Shown piece by piece: positions 22,794-31,613 of a DNA stretch of 38,777 nt. The notes beneath the pieces are model-generated. The model was given only the letters and a program-made list of their open reading frames with translations, was not told where the DNA came from and did not search any database. The stretch covers positions 1 through 38,777 of the forward strand of contig JAFUBZ010000001.1 of assembly GCA_017459945.1 (NCBI GenBank). Direction: 5' to 3'. The DNA is from Eubacterium sp. GTDB taxonomy: Bacteria; Bacillota; Clostridia; Lachnospirales; Lachnospiraceae. A program made the position numbers and the translations under genes. How positions within the stretch are numbered: the stretch's first letter is position 1; every line of letters starts with the position of its first letter.

Positions 22794-25346
22794 ATGAGAA
22801 AACAAATACATTTCAATTACAATTGGGAATTTACAAAAGCGTTTGATACGGCATTTTTATCAGGGGAACGGGCGGCAGACGAAACAGTCTGCCTGCCCCA
22901 TTCCTGTGTGGAGATGCCGTATCATTATTTTGACGAAAGCATTTACCAGATGGTATGCGGCTATCGGAAAACGATACCTATACCAAAGGAATGGGACGGG
23001 AAGTGTGTGCTCCTTCAGATCGGCGCAGCAGCTCATTACGCAGAGGTTTACTGTAACGGGGAAAAGGTTGTGGCACATGCCTGCGGATACACGGCCTTTT
23101 CTGCTGACCTGACAGAAGCTTTGCGATATGGGGAGGACAATCAGATCGTCATTTCCGTTGACAGCAGGGAAACACTGGATGTCCCGCCGTTTGGACATGT
23201 GATCGACTACATGACATATGGTGGTCTGTATCGTGAAGTCTGGCTGGAGGTGTTGGAACCTGTACATATTTCCGATGCATTCGTGATCCCGATGCTTCCA
23301 AAGGATGAGAGCCTGGCGGGGAAGACACAGACACAGGCACATCTTCGGACAGAGCTGGAGATCAGCATGGATCGGGAATGGATGCAGAACCTCACAGAGC
23401 CCGTCATGATCCGGCAGACCATGAGAGAACTGCCACGGAAAGAGCGCGGGTTACGCGATCATACAGACGAATCAGACAATAGAGACTTCGTTGCACAGGA
23501 AGTTACACTTGGCTGCATTTCCCTTTCTAAATGCATGACCAGACGCCGGGAGGACCTGGACAGAGAATTCCGCGTTTACGTGACGGACTGGGAAGTGAAT
23601 GCCGTACATCTTTGGGATGTGGAAGATCCGGCCTGCTATCTGGTTCGGACAGAACTGCTCTGTGGTGATATGGTGATCGATTCCGTGGAAACAGAGACCG
23701 GATTTCGCAGGACCCATTTTGCGGCAGACGGCTTTTATCTGAATGACAGAAAGCTGCGGATCGTCGGATTAAACCGTCACCAAAGCTATCCGTATGTCGG
23801 TTATGCGATGCCGCGCTCCATGCAGGAGATGGATGCGGATATCTTAAAAAACGAGCTGGGCTTGAATGCGGTCCGGACTTCGCACTATCCGCAGTCACAG
23901 CATTTCATCAGGCGCTGCAACCGGATCGGCCTGCTTGTTTTCACGGAAATCCCGGGCTGGCAGCACATCGGCGGTGCGCTCTGGAAGGACCAGGCGGTCC
24001 GAAATGTGCAGGAGATGATCAGGCAGTATCGGAATCATCCATCCATAATTCTTTGGGGCGTTCGGATCAATGAGTCGGTGGATGATGAGGACTTTTATCT
24101 TCGGACGAATGCGATTGCAAAGCTGCTTGACGGAACACGTGCGACGGGCGGTGTCCGAGCGCATAAAAAGAGCCAGCTGTTAGAAGACGTTTATACCTAC
24201 AATGATTTTGTGTATGACGGAACCAATCATGGGTGTGAAAAGAAATCGCGCGTGACGCCGGACCGGAAAAAAGCGTACCTCATCAGCGAATATAACGGGC
24301 ATATGTTTCCAACCAAAATGTTTGACAGCGAAGAACACCGCACAGAGCATGCGCTCAGACATGCAAATGTGCTGGATGCGATCGCAGGTGAAGAGGACAT
24401 TGCAGGCGGATTCGGCTGGTGTATGGCAGATTATAATACCCATCAGGATTTTGGGAGCGGTGACCGGATCTGTTACCACGGCGTGCTGGACATGTTCCGG
24501 AATCCGAAGCCGGCGGCGTATGTTTACAGAGCAAATGGGGCAAAAGAGCCTGTGCTTTTTGTAAGCTCCGCAATGGACATCGGCGAACATCCGACCGGAA
24601 ATCCGGGACGGGTTTGGATCTTTACCAATGCGGATGCGGTCAGGATGTATAAAAATGACCGGCTGATCAAGACCTACCGGCCACAGGAGTCTGTTTACAG
24701 AAAGTTGAAGCACCCGCCGATCGAGATTGATGATTTTATCGGAGATGCAATGCTTGAAAAAGAAAAGTTTTCTACGCAGCAGGAACGCCAGGTCAGGGAA
24801 CTGCTCAATTACGCGGCACGATTCGGATTTTCTGATCTGCCGGCACAGATGATGGCAAAAGGCGGTCTGCTGATGACAAGATACGGTATGCGTTTTGAGG
24901 ATGCATACCGCCTGTACAGCACTTATATCGGTGACTGGGGCGGGACGGCGACATCGTATCGTTTTGAAGCGATCAAAAACGGACAGGTCGTAAAAACAGT
25001 CATTCGGGAGCCGGTAAAAGAGATTCATCCGGAGATTGCCATTGATCACACGGTGCTCTGCGAAGAGGAGACCTACGATGTAGCAGCCATACGTATCAAA
25101 ATGTGTGACCAGAATGGAACGGTACTGCCGTTTTACCAGGGGGCTGTGCAGATTGAAACAGAAGGGCCGCTCCGTGTGATCGGGCCAGAAACGGTGATAT
25201 TGCGCGGCGGCTGCGGCGGTACTTATGTAAAAAGTATAGGCGTATCAGGTAAAGGAGCAGTCAGATTGAAAACTGAGACAGGAGAGGTTTGTGAAATCGC
25301 GTTTTCTGTATCATGTTTCAAAGCGGATGAATCGGAAGAAACTTGA
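22794..25346 (+). CDS. GH2 family glycoside hydrolase
   Basis: An 850-residue glycosidase of family GH2 (beta-galactosidase, beta-glucuronidase or beta-mannosidase group). The N-terminal jelly-roll sugar-binding domain (LPHSCVEMPYHYFDESIYQMVCGYRKTI; YCNGEKV; YGGLYREVWLEV) is followed by the immunoglobulin-like domain and the TIM barrel (GLNRHQSYPYVGYAMP; NAVRTSHYPQS). Predicted acid/base is E427 (ILWGVRINES) and nucleophile E499 (LISEYNGHM). It has no signal peptide, so it acts inside the cell on an imported glycoside. Beta-galactosidase-like activity is my best guess from the N-R-H-Q and S-H-Y-P motifs, but beta-glucuronidase or a glycoside aglycone preference cannot be ruled out. The ribosome site before the ATG is weak. 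It shares the region with a GPH symporter and a GH36 enzyme on the same strand. Confidence 0.88.
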   Translation: MRKQIHFNYNWEFTKAFDTAFLSGERAADETVCLPHSCVEMPYHYFDESIYQMVCGYRKTIPIPKEWDGKCVLLQIGAAAHYAEVYCNGEKVVAHACGYTAFSADLTEALRYGEDNQIVISVDSRETLDVPPFGHVIDYMTYGGLYREVWLEVLEPVHISDAFVIPMLPKDESLAGKTQTQAHLRTELEISMDREWMQNLTEPVMIRQTMRELPRKERGLRDHTDESDNRDFVAQEVTLGCISLSKCMTRRREDLDREFRVYVTDWEVNAVHLWDVEDPACYLVRTELLCGDMVIDSVETETGFRRTHFAADGFYLNDRKLRIVGLNRHQSYPYVGYAMPRSMQEMDADILKNELGLNAVRTSHYPQSQHFIRRCNRIGLLVFTEIPGWQHIGGALWKDQAVRNVQEMIRQYRNHPSIILWGVRINESVDDEDFYLRTNAIAKLLDGTRATGGVRAHKKSQLLEDVYTYNDFVYDGTNHGCEKKSRVTPDRKKAYLISEYNGHMFPTKMFDSEEHRTEHALRHANVLDAIAGEEDIAGGFGWCMADYNTHQDFGSGDRICYHGVLDMFRNPKPAAYVYRANGAKEPVLFVSSAMDIGEHPTGNPGRVWIFTNADAVRMYKNDRLIKTYRPQESVYRKLKHPPIEIDDFIGDAMLEKEKFSTQQERQVRELLNYAARFGFSDLPAQMMAKGGLLMTRYGMRFEDAYRLYSTYIGDWGGTATSYRFEAIKNGQVVKTVIREPVKEIHPEIAIDHTVLCEEETYDVAAIRIKMCDQNGTVLPFYQGAVQIETEGPLRVIGPETVILRGGCGGTYVKSIGVSGKGAVRLKTETGEVCEIAFSVSCFKADESEET

Positions 25347-25360
25347 GAAAAGAGCATAAG

Positions 25361-25395
25361 AGTTTGTTGTATACAAACTATAGATATGGTATATT
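25361..25395 (+). promoter_or_regulatory. Promoter with inverted repeat over the -35
   Basis: TTGTAT (25367-25372), a 17-base spacer and TATATT (25390-25395) form a good sigma-70 promoter for the flavin reductase-rubredoxin operon. A perfect 7-base inverted repeat, AGTTTGT (25361-25367) and ACAAACT (25373-25379), flanks the -35 and could bind a repressor or activator. Confidence 0.65.
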
Positions 25396-25453
25396 TTTGA
25401 TGGTTGCAGTTACTAAACGGTAATTGGATCGTTTTTGGCAAAGGAGAAGAGAA

Positions 25454-26077
25454 ATGGCAAAAAACGCGATGTACAGTCTGACCTATGGGCTGTTTGTATT
25501 AACGGCACAAAAGGACGGAAAACACAATGGATGTATTATAAATACGGCAGGTCAGGTGACGACGGATCCGAACCAGATCACGATCGCTGTCAATAAGGCA
25601 AATTATACGCATGATCTGGTGATGGAGACAAAGAAATTTACCGTATCGATCATCAGCCAGCAGGCCAGCTTTGAACTGTTTAAGCGATTCGGTTTTCAGA
25701 CCGGCCGGGAAGTGGATAAATTCGATGGATTTGATGGCTGGAAGGAAGCACTGAATGGGACTCGCTATATTACAGAAGGGACCAATGCGTATATTTCAGC
25801 ATGGGTGACACAGGCAATCGATCTTGGTACACATACTCTTTTCATCGCGAGTGTGACAGATTCGCAGGGGCTGAATGATGTGCCGTCAACGACGTATGAA
25901 TATTATCTCGAGAACATTAAGCCAAAGCCGCAGGCAGTTGGCGTGACAGAGGAAGGAAAAGTGATCTGGCGCTGCAGAATCTGCGGATATGAATATGAGG
26001 GAGATCCAATCCCGGATGATTTCATCTGTCCAATCTGCAAGCATCCGGCTTCAGATTTCGAACGTGTGGAGGCATAG
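25454..26077 (+). CDS. Flavin reductase-rubredoxin fusion (Hrb-like)
   Basis: A 207-residue fusion. Residues 1 to about 155 are an FMN-binding split-barrel flavin reductase domain (NAMYSLTYGLFVLTAQKDGKHNGCIINTAGQVTTDPNQITIAVNKANYTHDLV; FTVSIISQQASFELFKRFGF). Residues 169-207 are a rubredoxin with C174-x2-C177-G and C192-P-x-C195. The layout matches high-molecular-weight rubredoxin (Hrb) of Moorella, which passes electrons from NADH to the flavodiiron protein FprA in oxygen and NO defence. No FprA gene is in the window. The start is the ATG at 25454 behind AAAGGAGAAGAG; a codon 30 bases upstream lacks a ribosome site. It ends three bases before the TTG start of the next gene. Confidence 0.9.
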   Translation: MAKNAMYSLTYGLFVLTAQKDGKHNGCIINTAGQVTTDPNQITIAVNKANYTHDLVMETKKFTVSIISQQASFELFKRFGFQTGREVDKFDGFDGWKEALNGTRYITEGTNAYISAWVTQAIDLGTHTLFIASVTDSQGLNDVPSTTYEYYLENIKPKPQAVGVTEEGKVIWRCRICGYEYEGDPIPDDFICPICKHPASDFERVEA

Positions 26078-26079
26078 AG

Positions 26080-27576
26080 TTGACAGACAGAGCAAAAACG
26101 ATCTTTGGAAACCATATTTCACAAAAGGATTATGAAAAAGCAGTGGCTTCCAAAGAAAAATACATTCGCCGGTTCGGGGATGATTCCGATCTTTCCTATC
26201 CGGTCAAATTACAGGAAAATGAAGTGATCGGGGACATTCTGGGCGTAAAGGATGTGATCCTTGGAAGACCTGCTTCCGGAAAACGGCCGCAGATCAGGCC
26301 CGCAGGGTTTGATGAAAAAAAGGGCCTGATTGTCGGAAACATTCGCATGGGATTTGGTCATTACAGGATTTCCATGGCGATCGCGTCCGCAGCCAATGCA
26401 CTTGGATACAAGCCATACTGGATGGATCTGAATTCATTTTCAGAGACGACCTGTACGAAAGTGATCAGTGCACAGAACGATCTGTATTCTCTGGGTTCCC
26501 GCATTTCGCAGAAAAGCAGGGTGTTTAATAAAGTGGTCTGGGAGCCGATGAATTATGAAGGCTTCCGTAAGCTTTCATACAATGCGTCCGATCAGAAAAA
26601 TGCGGAGCTGATGGCACCTGTGTTTTACAACATTCCAAAGGATATCCCTGTCATCGCGACACATGTCTGGCCGGCACAGGCAGCATTACATGCGGGCATG
26701 CAGTATGTCGTTAATGCAATCCCGGACAACTGGCCGATGGCATTGCATCTTGCAGAGGGAAGCCTGCATACGGTGCAGACGCACAGCGCTTACCTTGGAT
26801 ATCGTACCTTAAACGGCATGCGCGGGAAGGAAGTTCTGCATCCGATGCCGGAGGATTCCCTGCTTTACACTGGTCATTACATTGACCATGAACTCGTCAA
26901 AAACATTCAAAAAGACTGCAAGCGCCGTAAAAAGAGACAAAAGAATGGCGAACCGATGCGGTTTCTTTTGACCATCGGCGGTGCAGGGGCGCAAAAAGAG
27001 ATCTTTGCTGCGATCATCAGACACCTGATGCCTGCGATCAAAGAAAAGAAGGTGGCACTGTATGTCAATGTCGGAGATTACGAACACGTCTGGCATGAAC
27101 TGACCGCGGAGATCCCGGTTTTGCGAAAAGTGTCAAGGACACATTTCAATGACTGGGAGAACACCCGCAAGTTCTGTGAGAAGGCATTAGACGGTCGTGT
27201 GATCGGTGTGCATGCATTCTGTCATGACAATATTTTTGAGGCGGTCTATGTCACCAATCTGTTGATGCGAAGCTGTGACGTGCTGGTAACAAAACCGAGT
27301 GAGCTGGCATTTTATCCGGTTCCGAAGCTCTTTATCAAGCGGATCGGCGGACATGAAAAATGGGGCGCGATCCATTCGGCAGAGATCGGAGACGGCACGA
27401 TTGAGTGCGAGGATATCCCGCACATTCTGCAGATGATCGATCTGTTCCGGCAGGATGCATCTCTTTTGAAAGGCATGTGTGAAAACATCTGTGAGAACAA
27501 AGAGATGGGCATCTACGATGGTGCGTACCGCGCGGTGGAGGCAGCATTTGAGATGAAGAAAGCTGCAAAGGATTGA
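26080..27576 (+). CDS. GT-B-like protein of unknown function (MGDG synthase/MurG-like fold)
   Basis: A 498-residue cytoplasmic protein I cannot name. The N-terminal part has a nucleotide-fold loop GLIVGNIRMGFGHYRISMAIASAANALGY, resembling the G-x-G-H-x2-A loop of GT-B glycosyltransferases such as MurG or diacylglycerol glycosyltransferases. The C-terminal half has RFLLTIGGAGAQKEIFAAIIRHL and CDVLVTKPSELAFYPVPKLFIKRIGGHE, comparable to the donor-sugar site of the same fold. The first 85 residues are unassigned. Its best start is a TTG at 26080, with GGAGG about 8 bases upstream and the previous stop three bases before. It sits between the Hrb-like gene and a sugar symporter with tight spacing. 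A sugar or lipid glycosyltransferase is possible; a sugar-binding enzyme of another activity is also possible. Confidence 0.7.
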   Translation: MTDRAKTIFGNHISQKDYEKAVASKEKYIRRFGDDSDLSYPVKLQENEVIGDILGVKDVILGRPASGKRPQIRPAGFDEKKGLIVGNIRMGFGHYRISMAIASAANALGYKPYWMDLNSFSETTCTKVISAQNDLYSLGSRISQKSRVFNKVVWEPMNYEGFRKLSYNASDQKNAELMAPVFYNIPKDIPVIATHVWPAQAALHAGMQYVVNAIPDNWPMALHLAEGSLHTVQTHSAYLGYRTLNGMRGKEVLHPMPEDSLLYTGHYIDHELVKNIQKDCKRRKKRQKNGEPMRFLLTIGGAGAQKEIFAAIIRHLMPAIKEKKVALYVNVGDYEHVWHELTAEIPVLRKVSRTHFNDWENTRKFCEKALDGRVIGVHAFCHDNIFEAVYVTNLLMRSCDVLVTKPSELAFYPVPKLFIKRIGGHEKWGAIHSAEIGDGTIECEDIPHILQMIDLFRQDASLLKGMCENICENKEMGIYDGAYRAVEAAFEMKKAAKD

Positions 27577-27603
27577 GAGTAAAGATTGACGGAGGAAACG
27601 GTT

Positions 27604-28968
27604 ATGGCTTTAAATTTGCGGAGTAAGCTGGCATTCGGCTTTGGCGCATTTGGAAAAGACTTGGTTTACATGCTGGTCTCCAATTACATTTTGTATTATT
27701 ACAATGCAGTGCTTGGTGTCAGCAGTGTCTTTATCGGCGCGGTATTGATGGGCGCGCGTATCTTTGATGCGGTCAATGATCCGCTGATGGGTATCATTGT
27801 AGCAAAAACAAAGACAAGGTTTGGACGGTTCCGTCCCTGGATCTTAACGGGTACCGTGCTGAATGCCGTGACGATCTATGCATTGTTTTCCGCTCCGGCA
27901 CAGGCGTCAGGCGGCATGCTTCGCTGGTGGCTTGCGATCATTTACATTGCATGGGGTGTGACTTATACGATGATGGATATTCCGTTCTGGTCGATGATCC
28001 CTGCGATCACGAACCCGGGTGCGGAAAGAGAGCAGCTCTCCTCATTGGCAAGATCCTGCTCCGGCATCGGCGATGCGATCCCGATGGTCTTAACGATGGT
28101 TATCGTACCGATCCTAAGCGGCAGTGCGGTGATCGCGGATTACCGGATCGGTTTCCGGTACTGGGCGCTGATCATTGCCGTGATCTTCGTGATCTCTGAA
28201 ATCATTTTCGTGTTAAAGGTTCCGGAGAAAAAACCGACGGAGATGGAGTCTGTCGGTGTGGGCCAGATGTTTAAGGCGCTGTTTAAAAATGATCAGGCCA
28301 TGACAGCGGTCTTAGCCGTCATTCTGGTTTACCTGGCGCTGAATATCGTTGGCAACCTGATCCTGTATTTCTTCCAGTTTGATGTCGGAAACACAGGCGC
28401 ATACAGTATCTTTGTAGCGGCCTGCTTTGTGACACAGGTCATTGCGATGCTTCTGATTCCGCTGATCCGGAAAAAAGTCGATAAGATGCGATTGTTCCTG
28501 TATGCGATCCTTATCCAGATTCTCGGATTTGCAGTACTTTTGATCTTTGCATATTCGAACCTGTATCACACGGCCGGCTGGGGAATCCTGGTATTGCCGG
28601 GTGTTATGGTATATGCGGGATATGGCGTTTTGACCGTAATGCTGACCATTTTCCTGTCGGATACTGTAGATTACGGAGAACTGAAAAACGGACGCCGCGA
28701 AGAATCCGTGATCTTCTCCATGCAGACCTTCACCGTCAAGCTTGCATCCGGTATCGCGGTATTCAGTGCCGGTGTCGTCAGTAAAGTGGTGGCACTTGAT
28801 CCGCAGGCTGCTTCGCAGACGATCGCAACGTTAAACGGCCTTCGTATTTTCATGACGATCCCGTCCGCGATCATCTTGGTGATCGCGCTGATCGTATTCA
28901 AGAAATTCTATCGGCTCAACGATCAGAAGATGGAAGAGATCTCAGCAGAACTTTCTGCGCATGAATAA
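27604..28968 (+). CDS. GPH-family sugar:cation symporter
   Basis: A 454-residue membrane transporter of the glycoside-pentoside-hexuronide (MelB/XynP-like) family with about 12 helices. Typical features are the N-terminal KLAFGFGAFGKDLVYMLVSNYILYYY, the R-x-F-D-x-x-x-D-P-x-M-G motif (ARIFDAVNDPLMGIIVAKTKTRFGRFRPWIL), and SDTVDYGELKNGRREES late in the protein. It probably imports an oligosaccharide or glycoside for the adjacent GH36 and GH2 enzymes, coupled to Na+ or H+. I set the start at ATG 27604, with GGAGG eight bases ahead, instead of an upstream TTG. It ends one base before a palindromic repeat that precedes the GH36 gene. Confidence 0.92.
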   Translation: MALNLRSKLAFGFGAFGKDLVYMLVSNYILYYYNAVLGVSSVFIGAVLMGARIFDAVNDPLMGIIVAKTKTRFGRFRPWILTGTVLNAVTIYALFSAPAQASGGMLRWWLAIIYIAWGVTYTMMDIPFWSMIPAITNPGAEREQLSSLARSCSGIGDAIPMVLTMVIVPILSGSAVIADYRIGFRYWALIIAVIFVISEIIFVLKVPEKKPTEMESVGVGQMFKALFKNDQAMTAVLAVILVYLALNIVGNLILYFFQFDVGNTGAYSIFVAACFVTQVIAMLLIPLIRKKVDKMRLFLYAILIQILGFAVLLIFAYSNLYHTAGWGILVLPGVMVYAGYGVLTVMLTIFLSDTVDYGELKNGRREESVIFSMQTFTVKLASGIAVFSAGVVSKVVALDPQAASQTIATLNGLRIFMTIPSAIILVIALIVFKKFYRLNDQKMEEISAELSAHE

Positions 28969-28995
28969 GGAGACAGGGGACGGTTCTGTGTCTCC
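28969..28995. repeat. REP-like palindrome GGAGACA...TGTCTCC
   Basis: GGAGACA (28969-28975) and TGTCTCC (28989-28995) are inverted arms around GGGGACGGTTCTG. It begins immediately after the symporter stop codon. From memory, very similar GGGGACGGTTC-containing palindromes are dispersed in many Clostridia genomes, often linked to REP-associated tyrosine transposases; I could not check that here. Only one copy was seen in this window. Confidence 0.55.
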
Positions 28996-29009
28996 TCAAG
29001 GTGAAAGAT

Positions 29010-31508
29010 ATGATCAAACGAGAAGAAAATCTGTTTTCACTGCACACAACCAATACGACATATCTGTTCCAGGTGCTCGCAAGCGGGCATCTGGAGCATT
29101 TGTATTACGGCTCGGCTTTGGGCGAGGTCACTATGGAAGACGCAGATGCGTTGATGGAAAAGCGAGCGTTTGAGGCTGGCAATACGATCTGTTATGATCC
29201 TGCGCATAAAACGATCACACTGGAAGATCTGCGGCTTGAGGTGTCTGGCAGAGGAAAGGGAGATCTGCGGGAACCGTTTGTCGAACTGACTTTTGCAGAC
29301 GGAAGCCGGACAACGGATTTTCTGTTTGCAGAAGCACGAATTGAGAAGCTTCCAGACGAGATGCTTCCGAATGTGGATAAACGTTCGGATACAGTCGTAA
29401 ATGGACGGGCGGGGGATAAACTTGTCCTGCCACACGCATACGATGAGGCAGGGGAGGCTGAGCGTCTGACGATCGTTTTAAAAGAAGCCGTACAGCCGGT
29501 CAGGTTGGAACTCTACTATGATGTATTTGCAGATTGCGATGTCATCTGCCGAAGCGCAAAGCTGTTCAACGAAGGAAATACACCGGTCGTCATTGAAAGA
29601 CTCTTGTCGACGCAGCTGGATTTTTCTGACAGCGGGTATATGATGGGCGGTTTTTTTGGCGCCTGGGCAAGAGAGATGAACAGAGTGGATCTGCCCGTTT
29701 TGGCAGGAAAGCAGGTGGTCTCTTCGGTGACCGGTTCGTCTTCAAACCGCGCCAATCCGTTTGTGATGCTGTTTGAGGAAGACGCGACAGAAAAGCAGGG
29801 GATCTGCTATGGGTTCCATCTGCTCTACAGTGGAAATCACTATGAGGCAGCAGAAGTCAATGCGTATGGTAAGACGCGTTTTTGCGCCGGCATCAATCCG
29901 GACAGTTTTTCCTGGAACCTTCAGCCGGGGGATTCCTTTGAGAGTCCGCAAAGTGCCATGACGGTCTCCGGTCAGGGATTTGCCGGTATGAGTCATCAGA
30001 TGCATGCGTTCATCAGAGAGCACATCGTACGCGGAGCATGGAAAAAGAAAGTGCGTCCCGTATTGCTGAACAGCTGGGAAGCGGCTTATTTTGATATTGA
30101 TGAAAAAAAACTGTTGAAACTGGCGCAAAAAGCAAGCGAGGTGGGCATCGAGCTGTTTGTCATGGATGACGGATGGTTCGGAAACCGTGATAACGATCAG
30201 TCTTCTCTGGGTGACTGGTATGTTAATAAAAAGAAACTGCCCGGCGGACTTGCCGGTATTTGTAAAAAGATCAATGACCTGGGACTGCAGTTCGGGATCT
30301 GGGTCGAGCCGGAAATGGTAAATACAGACAGTGATCTGTATCGTGCACATCCTGACTGGGCGATGGAGATCCCGGGGCGCGCCCACTCTGAGGGACGTAA
30401 CCAGAGAGTACTGGATCTGGCAAATCCGGAAGTGGTTGATTATATGATCGAGAGGATGACAGAAGTCTTTTCTTCGGCAAATATCGCATATGTCAAATGG
30501 GATATGAACCGGATCTTTTCGGATGTTTACTCGCCATATCTGGCAGGCTGCGCCAATGTACGTAATGATGACAAGACTGCAGGAAAGACGGGACAAGCCG
30601 GGCAAATGCAGGCACTGCATCGGCAGGGCGAAACGGCGCACCGTTATATCTGCGGATTTTACCGGATGGCCGAAACGCTGACGAAACGTTTCCCGGATAT
30701 CCTTTTTGAAGGATGCGCGGCTGGCGGCAATCGGTTTGACGCGGGAATGCTTTGCTATTTCCCACAAATTTGGGCAAGTGACAATACGGATCCGATCAGT
30801 CGTGCAAGGATTCAGGAAGGCTACAGCTACGGATATCCGCTCTCTGTGATCTCTGCACATGTGTCCGGCAGTCCGAATCATCAGACGCTGCGGACAACAC
30901 CTTTGGATACCCGTTTTGCGGTTGCCATGTTTGGCAGTATGGGATATGAGTGCAATCTCGTGGATATGAGACAGCGGGATCTTGAGATCGTAAAGGAGCA
31001 GGTTGAACAATATAAAAAGTGGAGGGAAGTCATCCAGTTTGGTGATTTCTACAGAGTGAATCGTTCGTGCGGAAAGACACAGGATCACAACCGGTCACCG
31101 CTTCGCAGCTGGATCTGTGTGTCAAAAGACAAAAAAAGAGCGGTCGGCATGCTTTTACAGGAAATGGTCACTGCCAATACGCAGTATGCCAACTTCCGTG
31201 CAGAAGGACTGGATCCACAGAAAACATATCATTTTTACAACAAAAAGATTGATCAGAGTATCCTGCAGTTCGGAGATCTGATCAACACGGTTGCGCCATT
31301 CCATGTCCGCCAGGATTCCCTGACGCATCATGTGATCGCAAGATTCCAGCAGATGCCCGGAGAGCAGGAATATCACAGGGTGTCAGGCACAGTCCTGATG
31401 AATGCCGGTATCAGTCTGATGCAGGGCTTCTCCGGAACCGGGTACGATGAAAACGTACGGTACTTCCAGGATTATTCCGCACGTATCTATTATATGGAAG
31501 CGCGGTAA
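29010..31508 (+). CDS. GH36 alpha-galactosidase
   Basis: An 832-residue intracellular GH36 alpha-galactosidase, which removes terminal alpha-1,6-galactose from raffinose-family oligosaccharides or galactosylated glycosides. The N-terminal beta-sandwich (about 1-330) leads to the barrel with NSWEAAYFDIDEKKLLKLAQKASEVGIELFVMDDGWFG, FGIWVEPEMVNTDSDLY and the nucleophile D498 in YVKWDMNR. The acid/base is D591 in WASDNTD. The two catalytic Asp are 93 residues apart, about 20 more than usual, because of a Lys/Gly/Gln-rich insertion at about 509-540 (VRNDDKTAGKTGQAG). I set the start at ATG 29010, six bases after AAGGTG; a GTG at 29001 would add three residues. There is no signal peptide. The GPH symporter upstream fits as its importer. 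Confidence 0.9.
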   Translation: MIKREENLFSLHTTNTTYLFQVLASGHLEHLYYGSALGEVTMEDADALMEKRAFEAGNTICYDPAHKTITLEDLRLEVSGRGKGDLREPFVELTFADGSRTTDFLFAEARIEKLPDEMLPNVDKRSDTVVNGRAGDKLVLPHAYDEAGEAERLTIVLKEAVQPVRLELYYDVFADCDVICRSAKLFNEGNTPVVIERLLSTQLDFSDSGYMMGGFFGAWAREMNRVDLPVLAGKQVVSSVTGSSSNRANPFVMLFEEDATEKQGICYGFHLLYSGNHYEAAEVNAYGKTRFCAGINPDSFSWNLQPGDSFESPQSAMTVSGQGFAGMSHQMHAFIREHIVRGAWKKKVRPVLLNSWEAAYFDIDEKKLLKLAQKASEVGIELFVMDDGWFGNRDNDQSSLGDWYVNKKKLPGGLAGICKKINDLGLQFGIWVEPEMVNTDSDLYRAHPDWAMEIPGRAHSEGRNQRVLDLANPEVVDYMIERMTEVFSSANIAYVKWDMNRIFSDVYSPYLAGCANVRNDDKTAGKTGQAGQMQALHRQGETAHRYICGFYRMAETLTKRFPDILFEGCAAGGNRFDAGMLCYFPQIWASDNTDPISRARIQEGYSYGYPLSVISAHVSGSPNHQTLRTTPLDTRFAVAMFGSMGYECNLVDMRQRDLEIVKEQVEQYKKWREVIQFGDFYRVNRSCGKTQDHNRSPLRSWICVSKDKKRAVGMLLQEMVTANTQYANFRAEGLDPQKTYHFYNKKIDQSILQFGDLINTVAPFHVRQDSLTHHVIARFQQMPGEQEYHRVSGTVLMNAGISLMQGFSGTGYDENVRYFQDYSARIYYMEAR

Positions 31509-31579
31509 AGTATGCATCATCTATGGTGACAATGAATAACGAAAAGAGCAGTCATTTATGGGAGGTTTCCCGTAAACGT

Positions 31580-31613
31580 AAAACAGCCGTCGCATTTTGC
31601 GGCGGCTGTTTTC
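31580..31613. terminator. Bidirectional terminator between GH36 and PucR-type genes
   Basis: AAAACAGCCGTCGC and GCGGCGGCTGTTTT form a 14-bp stem with one G-U pair and a short ATTTT-type loop. It has Ts on the plus side and the complementary A run on the other, so it can stop both convergent transcripts. It abuts the stop codon of the minus-strand regulator. Confidence 0.85.

Noticed and set aside
29742..31088. A 448-codon minus-strand frame opposite the GH36 gene
   Set aside because: It is antisense to conserved GH36 catalytic motifs and has no recognisable domain or ribosome site.
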